Below, piece by piece: positions 25,097 to 34,725 of a DNA stretch of 64,000 nt (the stretch's first letter is position 1; every line of letters starts with the position of its first letter). The stretch is from DATKQY01 sp035532475 (GTDB lineage: Bacteria; Actinomycetota; Acidimicrobiia; Acidimicrobiales; Bog-793). Under the pieces are notes generated by a model, which did no database searches, was not told where the DNA came from, and saw only the letters and a list, made by a program, of their open reading frames with translations. The position numbers and the translations under genes are program-made. The stretch is taken from contig DATKQY010000067.1 of NCBI GenBank assembly GCA_035532475.1, positions 22,776 to 86,775 on the forward strand, given 5' to 3'.

Positions 25097-25990
25097 ATGA
25101 CTGTCGTAGCCCCCCGGGGCACTGACCGCGGTGGTTCGACCCACCGGAGTGGCACCGTTCACCGCCGTACAGACGGCCAGTCGGTCGAGATGACCGAACC
25201 GGCCGACTGCACCGCCCTCTGGCAGCGCTACTGGGCGACGCGCGACCGTGACGCCCGCAACGACCTCATCCTCGCCTACGAGCCGCTCGTCCACACCGTC
25301 GTCTCCCGGCTGCCCGCCAACGTGCGCGCCTACTGGGAGGTCGACGACCTCCGCAGCTTCGGGCTGCTCGGCCTCGTCGAGGCGATCGACCGCTGGGAAC
25401 CCTCGACGACGACGTCGCGCTTCGCCACCTACGCCACCAAGCGCGTCCGCGGGGCCATCTTCGACGAGCTGCGCCGCCTCGATTGGCTGCCCCGTACCGT
25501 GCGACGCCGTGTCATCTCCTACCGCGCGACCGTCGACGCGCTCTCGAGCGAGCTCGGCCGGGTGCCGGGCACGAGCGAGGTGCTCTCCTCGATGGGCGTC
25601 GACGGGCGGGCCGGCACCGACCTGCTCGCCGAGGTGCAGTCGGCCCAGCTCCTCCACCTCCAGCACAGCGTCGGCAGCGACCAGCCGGACGAGGACGTGC
25701 GCCTGATCGACCTGCTCGCCTCGGACCGCGACGTTGAGCCGGAGCTGCAGGTGCTCGCGTCGGAGCGCATCGCCGAGATCCGCCAGGCCGTGACGAAGCT
25801 TCCCGACCGCCAGCGCACCGTCGTGACGCTGCACTTCCTGGCGGGCCTCACCCAGGAGCAGATCGGCGCGATGCTCGGGGTGAGCAACTCACGCGTCTGC
25901 CAGATCGAGGCGTCGGCGATCCAGACGTTGCGCCGCCTCCTCGTCTCCACGGACAACGACCAGCTGGGCGCCGCGGCCGAAGCCGGCTGA
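25097..25990 (+). CDS. fliA: Flagellar RNA polymerase sigma factor FliA/WhiG
   Basis: Sigma-70 family group 3 factor, 297 aa. Region 2 is LILAYEPLVHTVVSRLPANV, DDLRSFGLLGLVEAIDRWEP, FATYATKRVRGAIFDELR. Region 3 starts at LPRTVRRRVISYRATVDALS. Region 4 is LPDRQRTVVTLHFLAGLTQE with the helix-turn-helix IGAMLGVSNSRVCQIEASAI. It should read the CAAN-N15-GCCGTTAG sites in this window. The first 31 residues are disordered; an in-frame ATG at 25190 could be the true start. No FlgM anti-sigma gene is visible in the window. Confidence 0.93.
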   Translation: MTVVAPRGTDRGGSTHRSGTVHRRTDGQSVEMTEPADCTALWQRYWATRDRDARNDLILAYEPLVHTVVSRLPANVRAYWEVDDLRSFGLLGLVEAIDRWEPSTTTSRFATYATKRVRGAIFDELRRLDWLPRTVRRRVISYRATVDALSSELGRVPGTSEVLSSMGVDGRAGTDLLAEVQSAQLLHLQHSVGSDQPDEDVRLIDLLASDRDVEPELQVLASERIAEIRQAVTKLPDRQRTVVTLHFLAGLTQEQIGAMLGVSNSRVCQIEASAIQTLRRLLVSTDNDQLGAAAEAG

Positions 25991-26106
25991 GCGGCCGGCG
26001 CTCCTGCGCCGACCGAGCGCCATCGACCGCGCTGTCCCTCCCGTCGGGCGCTCGACGAGCGCGTCGCGCCCGAAGGGCCCCGCCTCCCCGGGCCAATCTC
26101 TCGGCC

Positions 26107-26832
26107 TCAGCTCTTCGCGACGTGCTCGTCGAACCAGGCGAGCGTCCGCCGCCACGCGTCGGCGGCGGCCGCCGGGTCGAAGACGGCGGGGCGATCGTCG
26201 CAGTGGAAGCCGTGCTGGGCCTCGGCGTAGCGCACGATCTCCGTCGGCATCGACGCCGTCGCCGCGGCGGCGACCTCGCGTAGCGCCTCGACCTCGGCCA
26301 CGGGGATCCCCCGGTCGCGATCGCCGTAGCAGCCGAGCCAGGGCGCCTGCAGCGACGGCGCCAGCTCGATCAGGCTCGGCAGCCCGAAGCGGCCCTCGGT
26401 GATGCCGCCGCCGTAGAAGCTCACCGCCGCGCCGAGGGGCAGCTGCGTGGCGGCGAAGAGCGCGACGGTGCCGCCCATGCAGAACCCGATGACGGCGATG
26501 CGCCGGAGCGCCAGGCCGGCTTCTTCGAGGTGGGAGAAGGCCGCCTCGAGGTCGGCGCTCAGCCCCCGACGGTCGAGCGTGCGCATCACCGGCATGGCGG
26601 AGGCGACGTCGTCGTAGGAGAACACGGGCGAGCCCTGGCGGTGGAAGAGCGCCGGGGCGAGCGCGTGCCAGCCCGCCGCGGCGAAGCGCCGGCAGACGTC
26701 CTCGATGTGGGCGGTGACCCCGAACGCCTCCTGCACGACGACGACACCACCTCGAGCCTCGCCCTCGGGCGCCGCCTCGTAGGCGGGCATCGGCCCGTCC
26801 GGGGTCGCGAGCTCGATCGATGCTGTCGCCAT
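26107..26832 (-). CDS. Dienelactone hydrolase family protein
   Basis: 241-aa alpha/beta hydrolase. The nucleophile elbow is IAVIGFCMGGTVALFAA, where Cys replaces the usual Ser as in dienelactone hydrolase. An Asp in LGCYGDRDRGIP and the His in QHGFHCDD complete the Cys-Asp-His triad. The N-terminal EAFGVTAHIEDVCRRFAAAG segment is typical. ATG 26832 is preceded by GAGGAGG. Substrate unknown: such enzymes hydrolyse lactones or esters. It diverges from the TetR gene and may share its control region. Confidence 0.9.
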   Translation of the reverse strand: MATASIELATPDGPMPAYEAAPEGEARGGVVVVQEAFGVTAHIEDVCRRFAAAGWHALAPALFHRQGSPVFSYDDVASAMPVMRTLDRRGLSADLEAAFSHLEEAGLALRRIAVIGFCMGGTVALFAATQLPLGAAVSFYGGGITEGRFGLPSLIELAPSLQAPWLGCYGDRDRGIPVAEVEALREVAAAATASMPTEIVRYAEAQHGFHCDDRPAVFDPAAAADAWRRTLAWFDEHVAKS

Positions 26833-26915
26833 GGAGCCTCCTCTGCGTCGGTGCCGCGCTCGCGGCCCGTCCGGGGCCGCACGGAACCCAGCCAACGCCG
26901 CGGGCGGCGCGATAC

Positions 26916-26945
26916 TGCGTTCAGTGCAATGTTATACTCGACGCA
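26916..26945. promoter_or_regulatory. TetR operator dyad overlapping a leaderless promoter
   Basis: A 30-base dyad: TGCGTnnAGTnnAA on one arm is mirrored exactly as TTnnACTnnACGCA on the other, so 20 of 30 positions obey the symmetry. It covers the -10 hexamer TATACT (26933-26938). A start 7-10 bases after that hexamer would fall on or next to the ATG at 26948, and no Shine-Dalgarno precedes this ATG, so the mRNA is probably leaderless and autorepressed. Confidence 0.7.
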
Positions 26946-26947
26946 AC

Positions 26948-27694
26948 ATGAGCACCGTGGCCGACCTCCCCGCGGACGAGCTGGCGGAGCACGCGCCCGG
27001 CCGGCGCGACCGCAAGAAGCTCGCGACACGCCGGGCGCTGCGCCTGGCGGCCCTCGACCTCGTCGCGGCGCGTGGCCTTGTCCACGTCACGGTCGAGGAC
27101 ATCGCCGAGGCGGCCGACGTGTCCACCCGGACCTTCTTCAACTACTTCCCGACCAAGGAGGCCGCGGTCCTCGGCGACGAGCCCGGAAAGGCGGAGCGGA
27201 TGCATGACCGCCTGCTCGCCCGGCCGCCGGAGGAGACGCCGCTCGAGGCGCTGCGCGCCGTCGCCGCGGAGGAGCTCGACGCGTTCGCCGCCGAGGTGGA
27301 CGAGCTCGGCGAGGGCCAGGAGACCTGGCTGCGGCGGTTCCGGCTGGTGCGCGAGGAGCCTCATCTGCGCGCCGCCCACAGCGCGCGCTCCTTCGCGACC
27401 GAGCGTGCCTGCGCCCAGGCGCTCGCCGAGCGACTGGGCGTCGATGCGGACCGGGACCCCTTCCCGGCGCTGGTCGCCGCCGCGGGGATCGCGGCGAGCC
27501 GCGTCGCCGTCTTCTACTGGGCGGCCTCCGGCGGCTCGAGCCCCCTGCCGAGGCTCCTCGACGACGCCTTCGACTCGCTCGCCGCCGGCCTGCCGACGCC
27601 CTGCCGGCGCACCCGCGCGCCGAGGAGGGCCGCCGGTGCCGAACCCGACGGTCCAGCACGACGCGCCAGCACGACGAGGAGAGCGATCCGATGA
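26948..27694 (+). CDS. TetR family transcriptional regulator
   Basis: 248-aa repressor. The N-terminal DNA-binding domain runs through KKLATRRALRLAALDLVAAR, VTVEDIAEAADVSTRTFFNY and FPTKEAAVLGD, the canonical TetR helix-turn-helix followed by Y-F-x-x-K-E. The ligand domain is helical, ending in a basic A/R tail. The stop overlaps the MFS exporter in ATGA, so regulator and pump form one unit; by analogy the pump substrate would be the inducer. The operator is described separately. Confidence 0.93.
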   Translation: MSTVADLPADELAEHAPGRRDRKKLATRRALRLAALDLVAARGLVHVTVEDIAEAADVSTRTFFNYFPTKEAAVLGDEPGKAERMHDRLLARPPEETPLEALRAVAAEELDAFAAEVDELGEGQETWLRRFRLVREEPHLRAAHSARSFATERACAQALAERLGVDADRDPFPALVAAAGIAASRVAVFYWAASGGSSPLPRLLDDAFDSLAAGLPTPCRRTRAPRRAAGAEPDGPARRASTTRRAIR

Positions 27695-29316
27695 CCGACA
27701 CCCCGATGGCCGCGGACGTGGCGGCCAAGCCGACCCTCGCCCACCGGCGCGTGCTCGTCGTGATGAGCGCGCTGATGCTCGGGACCTTCCTCGCCGCGCT
27801 CGACCAGACGATCGTCTCGACGGCGCTCCCGACGATCGCCGCCAAGATGCACGACTCCTCGCACATCACCTGGATCGTCGTGGCGTACCTGCTCGCCACG
27901 ACCGCGTCCACGCCCCTGTGGGGCAAGCTCGGTGACCTCTACGGCCGCAAGGGCTTCTTCCAGGCGGCCATCCTCATCTTCCTCATCGGCTCCGCCCTCT
28001 CGGGGCTCAGCCAGAACATGATCGAGCTGATCGCCTTCCGGGCGCTGCAGGGACTCGGCTCGGGGGGCCTCATGGTCGGCGCGCAGGCGATCATCGGCGA
28101 CGTCGTCTCGCCGAGGGAGCGCGGCCGGTACATGGGGCTCTTCGGCGCCGTGTTCGGGGTCGCGAGCGTCGTCGGGCCCCTCCTCGGGGGGGTGTTCGTC
28201 GACGACCTGTCGTGGCGCTGGATCTTCTACGTGAACCTGCCGATCGGCGCCGTCGCCCTCGTCGCTGTGGCGAGCGCAGTCCCGGGCCATCTGAGCCGGG
28301 TCCACCACGTCATCGACTACCTCGGCTCGGCGCTGCTCACCCTCGCGGCGACCAGCCTCATCCTCATGACGAGCCTCGGCGGCACGACCTACGCGTGGGG
28401 GTCGTTCGCGATCATCTTCCTCGGGGTCGCCGGGGCGGTGCTCACGCTCGCCTTCGTGCTCGCCGAGCGCCGCGCCCCCGAGCCGATCCTGCCGCTCCAC
28501 CTGTTCAGCATCCGGACCTTCTCGGTGGCCAACCTCGTCGGCTTCGTCGTCGGCTTCGCCATGTTCGGCGCGATCACCTTCCTCCCGAACTTCTTCCAAG
28601 ACGTCCGTGGCCTCTCGCCGACGAGCTCGGGCCTGGAGCTGCTCCCGCTCATGGCCGGCCTGCTCGCCGTGTCGATCGGTGCCGGCCAGCTGATCAGCCG
28701 CACGGGCCGCTACCGGGTCTGGCCGATCGCCGGCACCGCCCTCATGACCGTCGGCATCTTCCTGCTCTCCCGCATGGGCGTCGGGACCGGGGAGCTGTAC
28801 GCGTCGGTGGCGATGCTCATCCTCGGGATGGGCATCGGCGGTGTGATGCAGGTGCTGGTCCTCGTCGTCCAAAACGCCGTCCCCTACGGCCAGCTCGGCG
28901 TGGCCACCTCTGCGGCGACGTTCTTCCGCTCGATCGGGGGCTCGTTCGGCACGGCGATCTTCGGCGCGATCTACGCCAACGTCTTCGTCGGCAACCTCCG
29001 CCACGACCTGGCCGGCGTCAGCGTGCCGGCGGGATTCAACCCCGCGACGCTCACGCCGGCGCAGATCCACCACCTCCCAGCCCCGGTGCACCTCGGCTAC
29101 ATCTCGGCGGTCGCGCACTCGACCCAGACGGTCTTCCTCGTCTCGGTGCCGATCGCGCTCGTCGCCTTCCTTGTGACCTGGCTCATCCCCCACCTCGAGC
29201 TGCGGCGTGCGGTCGGCAACGCACCAGGCGAAGGTCCCGTGCCCGCCGTTGTAGGGTCGGTGCCGGAGGCGGCGGTCGCCTCCACGGGACCGGTGCGGAG
29301 CAGCGGGCCCGCCTGA
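27691..29316 (+). CDS. MFS multidrug exporter, EmrB/QacA (DHA2) family
   Basis: 541-aa transporter with about 14 hydrophobic helices. Motif A-like GKLGDLYGRKGFF, motif C-like GPLLGGVFVDDLSWRW and the opening ALMLGTFLAALDQTIVSTAL are diagnostic for proton-driven drug export of the DHA2 group. The start overlaps the TetR stop. It probably expels the compound sensed by that regulator. Confidence 0.93.
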   Translation: MTDTPMAADVAAKPTLAHRRVLVVMSALMLGTFLAALDQTIVSTALPTIAAKMHDSSHITWIVVAYLLATTASTPLWGKLGDLYGRKGFFQAAILIFLIGSALSGLSQNMIELIAFRALQGLGSGGLMVGAQAIIGDVVSPRERGRYMGLFGAVFGVASVVGPLLGGVFVDDLSWRWIFYVNLPIGAVALVAVASAVPGHLSRVHHVIDYLGSALLTLAATSLILMTSLGGTTYAWGSFAIIFLGVAGAVLTLAFVLAERRAPEPILPLHLFSIRTFSVANLVGFVVGFAMFGAITFLPNFFQDVRGLSPTSSGLELLPLMAGLLAVSIGAGQLISRTGRYRVWPIAGTALMTVGIFLLSRMGVGTGELYASVAMLILGMGIGGVMQVLVLVVQNAVPYGQLGVATSAATFFRSIGGSFGTAIFGAIYANVFVGNLRHDLAGVSVPAGFNPATLTPAQIHHLPAPVHLGYISAVAHSTQTVFLVSVPIALVAFLVTWLIPHLELRRAVGNAPGEGPVPAVVGSVPEAAVASTGPVRSSGPA

Positions 29317-29395
29317 GCGCAGCGCCGGAGCGGCGAGGCCTGCAACCGCCCGCTCCGGTCGCCTTGTGCCCGAGCGCTCCCGAGGAGGGACCCCC

Positions 29396-31735
29396 GTGAA
29401 CGGCCTCTACGCCGGATTGAGCCGCAGTGTCGTCCGTTACCGGTGGCTGGTGATCGCGCTGTGGATCGTCGTCGCCGTCGTCTCCTCCCGGGCCCTCCCC
29501 TCGCTCGGGAGCGAGGTCAACAACGACAACAGCCAGTTCCTCCCGACGAGCGCGCCGAGCTCGAAGGCGGCCAGCCTCGCCGCGCCGATCCTCGGCGGGT
29601 CGAGCCGCAACACCTCCGTCACGATCGTCGCGGCGCGCCCCGGTGCCCAGATCACCGCCGCGGACCTGGCCGGGCTCGCCCGCGAGGCGACGGCGGTCGA
29701 CCGGGTCCGGCGCGTCATCTCGGCCCGCGTGCTCGGCGTCTCCCACGACGGCCAGGCGGCCCAGATCCTCGTGGTGGCGCGCGTCAACCCCGCCGACATC
29801 GTCTCGCAGACGACGCTCGTCGACGCGCTCCAGGCGACGTTCCCCCACGCGGGCGTGCCCGCGGGGCTGGAGCTCCATCTCGCCGGGGCGGTGGCGACGA
29901 ACGTCGCCAACCAGAAAGGGTCCAACGCCGCGGGCAACAAGACCCAGGGCCTCTCGTTCCTCTTCATCATCGTGCTGCTGGTGCTGATCTTCCGCTCGAT
30001 CCTGGCGCCGATCGTCACCTTGCTGCCGGCGGCGTTCGCGCTCGTCATCTCGATGCGCTTCATCGGCGGGCTCGGCGCGCAGGGCCTCAAGATCTCCGAG
30101 ATCACCGAGCTGCTGCTCATCGTCCTGCTGCTCGGCGCCGGGACGGACTACGGCCTGTTCCTCGTGTTCCGCGTGCGCGAGGAGGTCCGGCGCGGCCTCG
30201 AGCCCCGTGACGCCGTCGTGCACGCCCTCGAGCGCGTCGGCGAGTCGATCAGCGCCTCGGCCGGCACGGTGATCTTCGCGTTGGTCACCTTGGTGCTCGC
30301 GAGCTTCGGCATCTACCGCGACCTCGGCGTCCCCCTCGCGCTCGGCGTCGCCGTGATGCTGATCGCGGGCCTCACGTTGCTGCCGGCGCTCCTCGCGGTG
30401 AGCGGTCGGGCGCTGTTTTGGCCCTCCGCCATCGTCCCGGGCGAGGACCGCGACGGCGCCTGGGGGAGGATCGCCCAACGGCTCGTCCGCCGGCCGGCGC
30501 TGACGCTCGCGGCGGGCGTCGTGCTCTTCGGCGCGCTCTCCATCGGTGCCTTCGGCTACCACGCCTCGGGTTTCGGCGGGGCGCTGAACGCCCCCGCCGG
30601 GTCGGACGCCGCGGCCGGCAACGCCGTTGTGGCGAAGCACTACCCCGAAGCGAGCGCCAACCCGGCGAACCTCGTGTTCGCCTTCACCTCGCCGATCTGG
30701 GACCACCCGGCCTCGGTCGACGCGGCGCAGGCCTCGCTCATCTCCTCCGGCACCTTCCACCAGCTCGCCGGGCCGTTCAACCCGAACGGCTCGACGCTCA
30801 CCGCCGCCGAGTACGCAGCGCTGCACAAAGCCTTCGGCAACCCGCTCAGGCTGGCGCCGCTGCCGCCGGCGGGGAGCCGCGTCAGCGTGCAGGAGTACAA
30901 CGCCTTCCGCTCGAGCGCCGCCTTCGTGAGCGGCGACGGGCGGACGATCCAGTTCCTCGCGACCTTGAAGGTGGGCGACCAGGCGTCGACGACCGCGCTG
31001 CAGGTGACACCGCAGGTGCGCGCCGTCGTCGCGACCGCGGCGGCACGCGCCGGGGCGTCGGCGAACGGCGTCGCCGGCGAGGCGGCGGCGCTCTACGACG
31101 TCAGCAACACCTCGAACCACGACCTCACGCGGATCGTGCCCATCGCCATCCTCGCCATCGGCATCCTCTTGTCGCTGGTGCTGCGCAGCCTCGTCGCCGA
31201 GCTCTACCTGATCGTGAGCGTCGGCCTCTCCTACTTCGCCGCGCTCGGCGTGTCGACGATCATCTTCATCGACATCGGCGGGTCGGGCGGTCTGACCTTC
31301 GTGCTGCCGTTCCTCATGTTCATCTTCCTGCTGGCCCTCGGCGAGGACTACAACATCCTCGTCATGACGCGCATCCGGGAGGAGGCGCACCGGATGCCGC
31401 TTCGCGAGGCGGTGGTGCGGGCGGTCGGGCGCACCGGGCCGACGGTCACGTCGGCGGGCCTGGTCCTCGCCGGCACCTTCGGCGTGCTCGCCATCTCGGC
31501 CGGCAACGGGCCGGGCGCCGACCAGGTCCGCGACATCGGCGTCGGCCTCGCCATCGGGATCTTGATGGACACCTTCCTCGTCCGTACGCTGCTCGTGCCT
31601 TCGACCGTGGCGCTGCTCGGCCGGTGGAACTGGTGGCCGTCGCGGGTCGCGATGGACGCCGTGCCCGGGGCCGGCCCGACCGTCGGGGCGGGCGTCGGTG
31701 CCGGGGCGCTGCGCCCCGGCACCGAGGACGCCTGA
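29396..31735 (+). CDS. MMPL family transporter
   Basis: 779-aa RND-superfamily exporter of the MmpL type, two six-helix blocks each with a large extracytoplasmic loop. The proton-relay motifs are in place: LGAGTDYGLFLVFRVREE in the first half and LGEDYNILVMTRIREEA in the second. MmpL proteins export lipids, siderophores or drugs. GTG 29396 is preceded by GAGGAGGGA; a GTG at 29366 is less likely. It lies 79 bases after the MFS gene and 4 bases before an esterase. Confidence 0.92.
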   Translation: MNGLYAGLSRSVVRYRWLVIALWIVVAVVSSRALPSLGSEVNNDNSQFLPTSAPSSKAASLAAPILGGSSRNTSVTIVAARPGAQITAADLAGLAREATAVDRVRRVISARVLGVSHDGQAAQILVVARVNPADIVSQTTLVDALQATFPHAGVPAGLELHLAGAVATNVANQKGSNAAGNKTQGLSFLFIIVLLVLIFRSILAPIVTLLPAAFALVISMRFIGGLGAQGLKISEITELLLIVLLLGAGTDYGLFLVFRVREEVRRGLEPRDAVVHALERVGESISASAGTVIFALVTLVLASFGIYRDLGVPLALGVAVMLIAGLTLLPALLAVSGRALFWPSAIVPGEDRDGAWGRIAQRLVRRPALTLAAGVVLFGALSIGAFGYHASGFGGALNAPAGSDAAAGNAVVAKHYPEASANPANLVFAFTSPIWDHPASVDAAQASLISSGTFHQLAGPFNPNGSTLTAAEYAALHKAFGNPLRLAPLPPAGSRVSVQEYNAFRSSAAFVSGDGRTIQFLATLKVGDQASTTALQVTPQVRAVVATAAARAGASANGVAGEAAALYDVSNTSNHDLTRIVPIAILAIGILLSLVLRSLVAELYLIVSVGLSYFAALGVSTIIFIDIGGSGGLTFVLPFLMFIFLLALGEDYNILVMTRIREEAHRMPLREAVVRAVGRTGPTVTSAGLVLAGTFGVLAISAGNGPGADQVRDIGVGLAIGILMDTFLVRTLLVPSTVALLGRWNWWPSRVAMDAVPGAGPTVGAGVGAGALRPGTEDA

Positions 31736-31739
31736 GCCG

Positions 31740-32768
31740 GTGCGTCCCTGGAGCGCCGAGTACGCCGGGCGCGTCGAGGAGCACGAGCTGCACAGCGCGG
31801 CGCTCGAGGGCAACCGGCTCGGCGACCCGGCCTCCCGACCGATCTGGGTGTACCTGCCGCCCGGCTACGACGAGGACCCCGCCAGGCGCTACCCGGTCAT
31901 CTACTTCCTCCATCCCTTCGGGGGCATGGTGACCCGCTGGGGCAACCGACCGACGTTCTCCCCCTCGGTGCCCGAGCTCCTCGACGGTTGCTTCGCCGCC
32001 GGCGACGCCCCGGCCTGCATCGTCGCCTACGTCGACGGCTGGACCTCGCTCGGCGGCAGCCAGTTCGTCGACTCCCCGGCGAGCGGCCGCTACCACACCT
32101 ACCTCTGCGAGGACGTCGTCGGCTACGTCGACGCCACCTTCCGGACCCTTCCGGCCCCGGCCCACCGGGCGCTGCAGGGCAAGTCGAGCGGTGGCTTCGG
32201 CGCCGTCGTGAACGCCATGCTCCGCCCCGACGTGTTCGGAGCGTTCGCCTCCCACGCCGGCGACGCCGGCTACGAGCTGTGCTACCTGCGCGAGATCGCC
32301 GACGCCTACCGGGCGCTTCGCGACCGCTACGACGGCTCGTACGAGGCGTTCTTCGCCGAGTTCCGCGCCCGCCAGCCCGTCGCTCGGCGCGAGGACGGCG
32401 CGCTCGTGATGGTCTACGCCTTGGCCGCCTGCTTCTCCGCGGACGAGGACGGGACCGTCCGGCTGCCCTTTGACCCCCGCACCGGCGCGGTCGTGGCGGA
32501 GGTCTGGGAGCGCTGGCTCGCCTGGGACCCGATCCGGATGGTGGCACGCCACCGCGAGGCGCTCGCCTCGCTCGGCGGCATCTGGATCGACGCCGGCCGG
32601 GCCGACGAGTTCTACCTCGACGTGAGCGGCCGCCTGCTCGTCGAGGAGCTGCGCCGCAACGCGATCGACGATGTCGCGTTCGAGCTGTTCGACGGGACCC
32701 ACAGCGGGACGGACCACCGCTACCCGCTCGCCACCGCCTACCTCGCCCGGCGGATCGCCCGGCCCTGA
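31740..32768 (+). CDS. Esterase D-like alpha/beta hydrolase
   Basis: 342-aa putative esterase (PF00756-type). The fold markers are WVYLPPGYDEDPARRYPVIY, the nucleophile elbow LQGKSSGGFGAVVNAM with Ser, and a C-terminal His in DGTHSGTDHRYPLA. Relatives include esterase D / S-formylglutathione hydrolase, mycolyltransferases and enterobactin esterases. GTG 31740 directly follows the MMPL stop, so the two are cotranscribed; an esterase beside an MmpL exporter suggests work on an exported lipid or ester. No signal peptide is visible. Confidence 0.82.
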   Translation: MRPWSAEYAGRVEEHELHSAALEGNRLGDPASRPIWVYLPPGYDEDPARRYPVIYFLHPFGGMVTRWGNRPTFSPSVPELLDGCFAAGDAPACIVAYVDGWTSLGGSQFVDSPASGRYHTYLCEDVVGYVDATFRTLPAPAHRALQGKSSGGFGAVVNAMLRPDVFGAFASHAGDAGYELCYLREIADAYRALRDRYDGSYEAFFAEFRARQPVARREDGALVMVYALAACFSADEDGTVRLPFDPRTGAVVAEVWERWLAWDPIRMVARHREALASLGGIWIDAGRADEFYLDVSGRLLVEELRRNAIDDVAFELFDGTHSGTDHRYPLATAYLARRIARP

Positions 32769-33535
32769 GCACCTCTGGCACTGGAGGCGAGCGGACAGCG
32801 AACGAACCATCTCCCTGGTCGACGGTGTGGCGAACCTCGTCTCGCTTCGTCGGCGCTGATCATCAGCGTCCGACGGCCGCCCGTCCCACCTGGCCGTGGG
32901 CATCGTCGGGTCCCACCCTCGAGGCCTCGAAGTCAGCCAAATCCGGACAACAGATGGCTTCAGGCAGCGACCGTCACGGCCGGCCGCTGGGGCGTGCCGA
33001 CCTCCTCGGGGACGGGCTCGCGCATCGGCTCGCACCCGGCGATGTGAACCTCGATGGCCTCGACTGCGTGTTCCCGGCACGCTTCGGGCGTCTACCGCGG
33101 GTGAGACAGCCGGCGAGGGCCGTGGCGGACACGAAGTGGCTCCCGCTCTCCTCGGGCTCGACCACGAGCGGATACGGACCCGAGTCCGAGCATTCTTGGC
33201 GACCGGATCCGCTGACCGGGCGCAAACGCGCCGGTCCTCCCCCCAGGGATGAGGTGTCGGCGGCGCTCGACGCAGCGATCGAACGGCGCGGGGTGGCACG
33301 GACCGACCGTCGTGCATGATGCCGAGGTGCGCGCCTTCATCGCCTCGGAGGCGATCACGCCAACGTGAGGTGCTGTCGCGCTCGAGGGCTCTCGACTCAT
33401 GAGGCTGTCCTTTCCTGTGCAGTTCGAGAAGGGGGAGCCCGGCCAGGCGGGTCGACGCCGGGCGAGTCAGCAGCTCGAAGATCACGGCAATGCGCCGGTA
33501 ACGTTGAGCGCTGCCGCGGAGCAAGCAGATCCCAC
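32769..33535. other. 767-base stretch without a recognisable gene
   Basis: No open frame here shows a family motif or the codon bias of the neighbours; several stops interrupt all frames. It leads into a truncated IclR gene, so it probably holds decayed remains of that gene's 5' part and of further genes. Confidence 0.4.
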
Positions 33536-33847
33536 ATGGCCCACTCGTCCTCGGTGGGCACCGGCGGTGAACTGGAGCACTGGACCGATGCGACCAAGAT
33601 CGGCGTCGCCAATCTGTGCGCGGAGCTCACCTTGATCAGGCAGTGCGGGCACGGCACGGGGGAGGCGGAGAACGAGCTCGGGATCGGCTGCTTCGGACTA
33701 CCGGTGTTCTTCGCATCCTCAGTCGTCCCCGGCGGAGCCATCAGCATCAGCGCCCTGATCGATCGCACCGCGCTGGCCCGACTCGTCGACGAGCTGCCCG
33801 CGATCGGGGCAACCGTCATCCGCGACATACAAGAGGCGGCGGGGTGA
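33536..33847 (+). pseudogene. C-terminal fragment of an IclR family regulator
   Basis: 103 aa corresponding to the end of the IclR effector domain: LCAELTLIRQCGHGTGEAEN (IclR: L-x-x-E-L-x-x-I-R-x-x-G-x-x-x-x-x-x-E) followed by GIGCFGLPVFFASSVVPGGA and ISISALIDRTALARLVDELP. The helix-turn-helix and most of the ligand domain are missing, and no in-frame N-terminus is found upstream. It overlaps the start of the lactonase gene, as intact regulators of sugar-acid operons often do. Judged a remnant, although the reading frame that is left is clean. Confidence 0.65.
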
Positions 33848-34725
33848 TCGTCTACCGGGCCGAGGTGGCGTCGACCGGTGTCTACGGGCTCGCCGAAGGT
33901 CCACTGTGGGACGCCGAACGCGAGCGGGTGCTCTGGGTCGACGTGAACGCCGCCCGGACCTGCATAGGCGAGATGCGCAGCGGTCAGATCCTGCCGACCG
34001 GACAGATCGACCTCGAAGGAGCGGCAGGCGCTGTCGTCTGCTCGACCACCGGCGAGTTGCTGGTCGCGGGAGGACGCGAGCTGCACACCATCGGTGCCGA
34101 CGGCATCCGCTCGGTGGGCATACAGCTGATCGCGTCGGACAAGGCCAGCAGGCTCAACGACGGAGCGTGCGATCCAGCGGGGCGCTTCCTGGTCGGAAGC
34201 GTCGCCCTCGACGGTCGCCAGCGTCAAGAGGTCCTGTATCGGATCGATCGCAGCACCGAGGTCACCATCATCGACAACGACCTGACGCTCTCGAACGGAC
34301 TGGCGTGGTCCCCCGACGGCACGAGGTTCTACAGCGTGGACAGCATCCCGGGCGTGGTCTGGGTGCGGCCGTACGACGCGCTGCGCGGGACGTGGGGACA
34401 GCGGGACGCGCTGTTGCATGTCGAGGATGGCCTGCCTGACGGGCTTTGCGTGGATAGCGAAGGAAACCTTTGGATCGCGATCTGGGGAGCCGGACAAGTA
34501 CGGTGCTACACACCAGGCGGCGAGCACATCGCGACTGTCGAGGTGCCCGCGCCGAATACCTCAAGCGCCGCCTTTGTCGGCCGCGACCGGGGCACCTTGT
34601 TGGTCACCACCGCCCGCGAGGGGCTCTCCCCCGCGCAGCTCTTGGAGTTCCCTCACTCGGGTCACCTCTTCACCGCCCAGGTGGACGTGATCGGGCACCC
34701 GACGACGCCCTGGGTGAGCCGGTGA
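33844..34725 (+). CDS. SMP-30/gluconolactonase family lactonase
   Basis: 293-aa six-bladed propeller enzyme that opens sugar lactones. Metal ligands are recognisable: E18 in YGLAEGPLWD, an Asn in RLNDGACDPAGRFLVG, an Asn in LSNGLAWSPDGTRFYSVDS and an Asp in PDGLCVDSEGNLWIA. GTG 33844 overlaps the IclR fragment; the stop overlaps a broken alcohol dehydrogenase gene. It looks intact, though both neighbours are decayed. The trio resembles a sugar or aldonate catabolic operon. Confidence 0.88.
   Translation: MIVYRAEVASTGVYGLAEGPLWDAERERVLWVDVNAARTCIGEMRSGQILPTGQIDLEGAAGAVVCSTTGELLVAGGRELHTIGADGIRSVGIQLIASDKASRLNDGACDPAGRFLVGSVALDGRQRQEVLYRIDRSTEVTIIDNDLTLSNGLAWSPDGTRFYSVDSIPGVVWVRPYDALRGTWGQRDALLHVEDGLPDGLCVDSEGNLWIAIWGAGQVRCYTPGGEHIATVEVPAPNTSSAAFVGRDRGTLLVTTAREGLSPAQLLEFPHSGHLFTAQVDVIGHPTTPWVSR

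Noticed and set aside
29183..31813. 876-codon minus-strand frame opposite the MMPL gene
   Set aside because: No motif and shadow-type composition; the MMPL protein on the plus strand has the proton-relay motifs.
32825..33319. 164-codon plus-strand frame in the gap before the IclR fragment
   Set aside because: No recognisable motif, starts within a shadow, and codon usage is not that of the genome's real genes.
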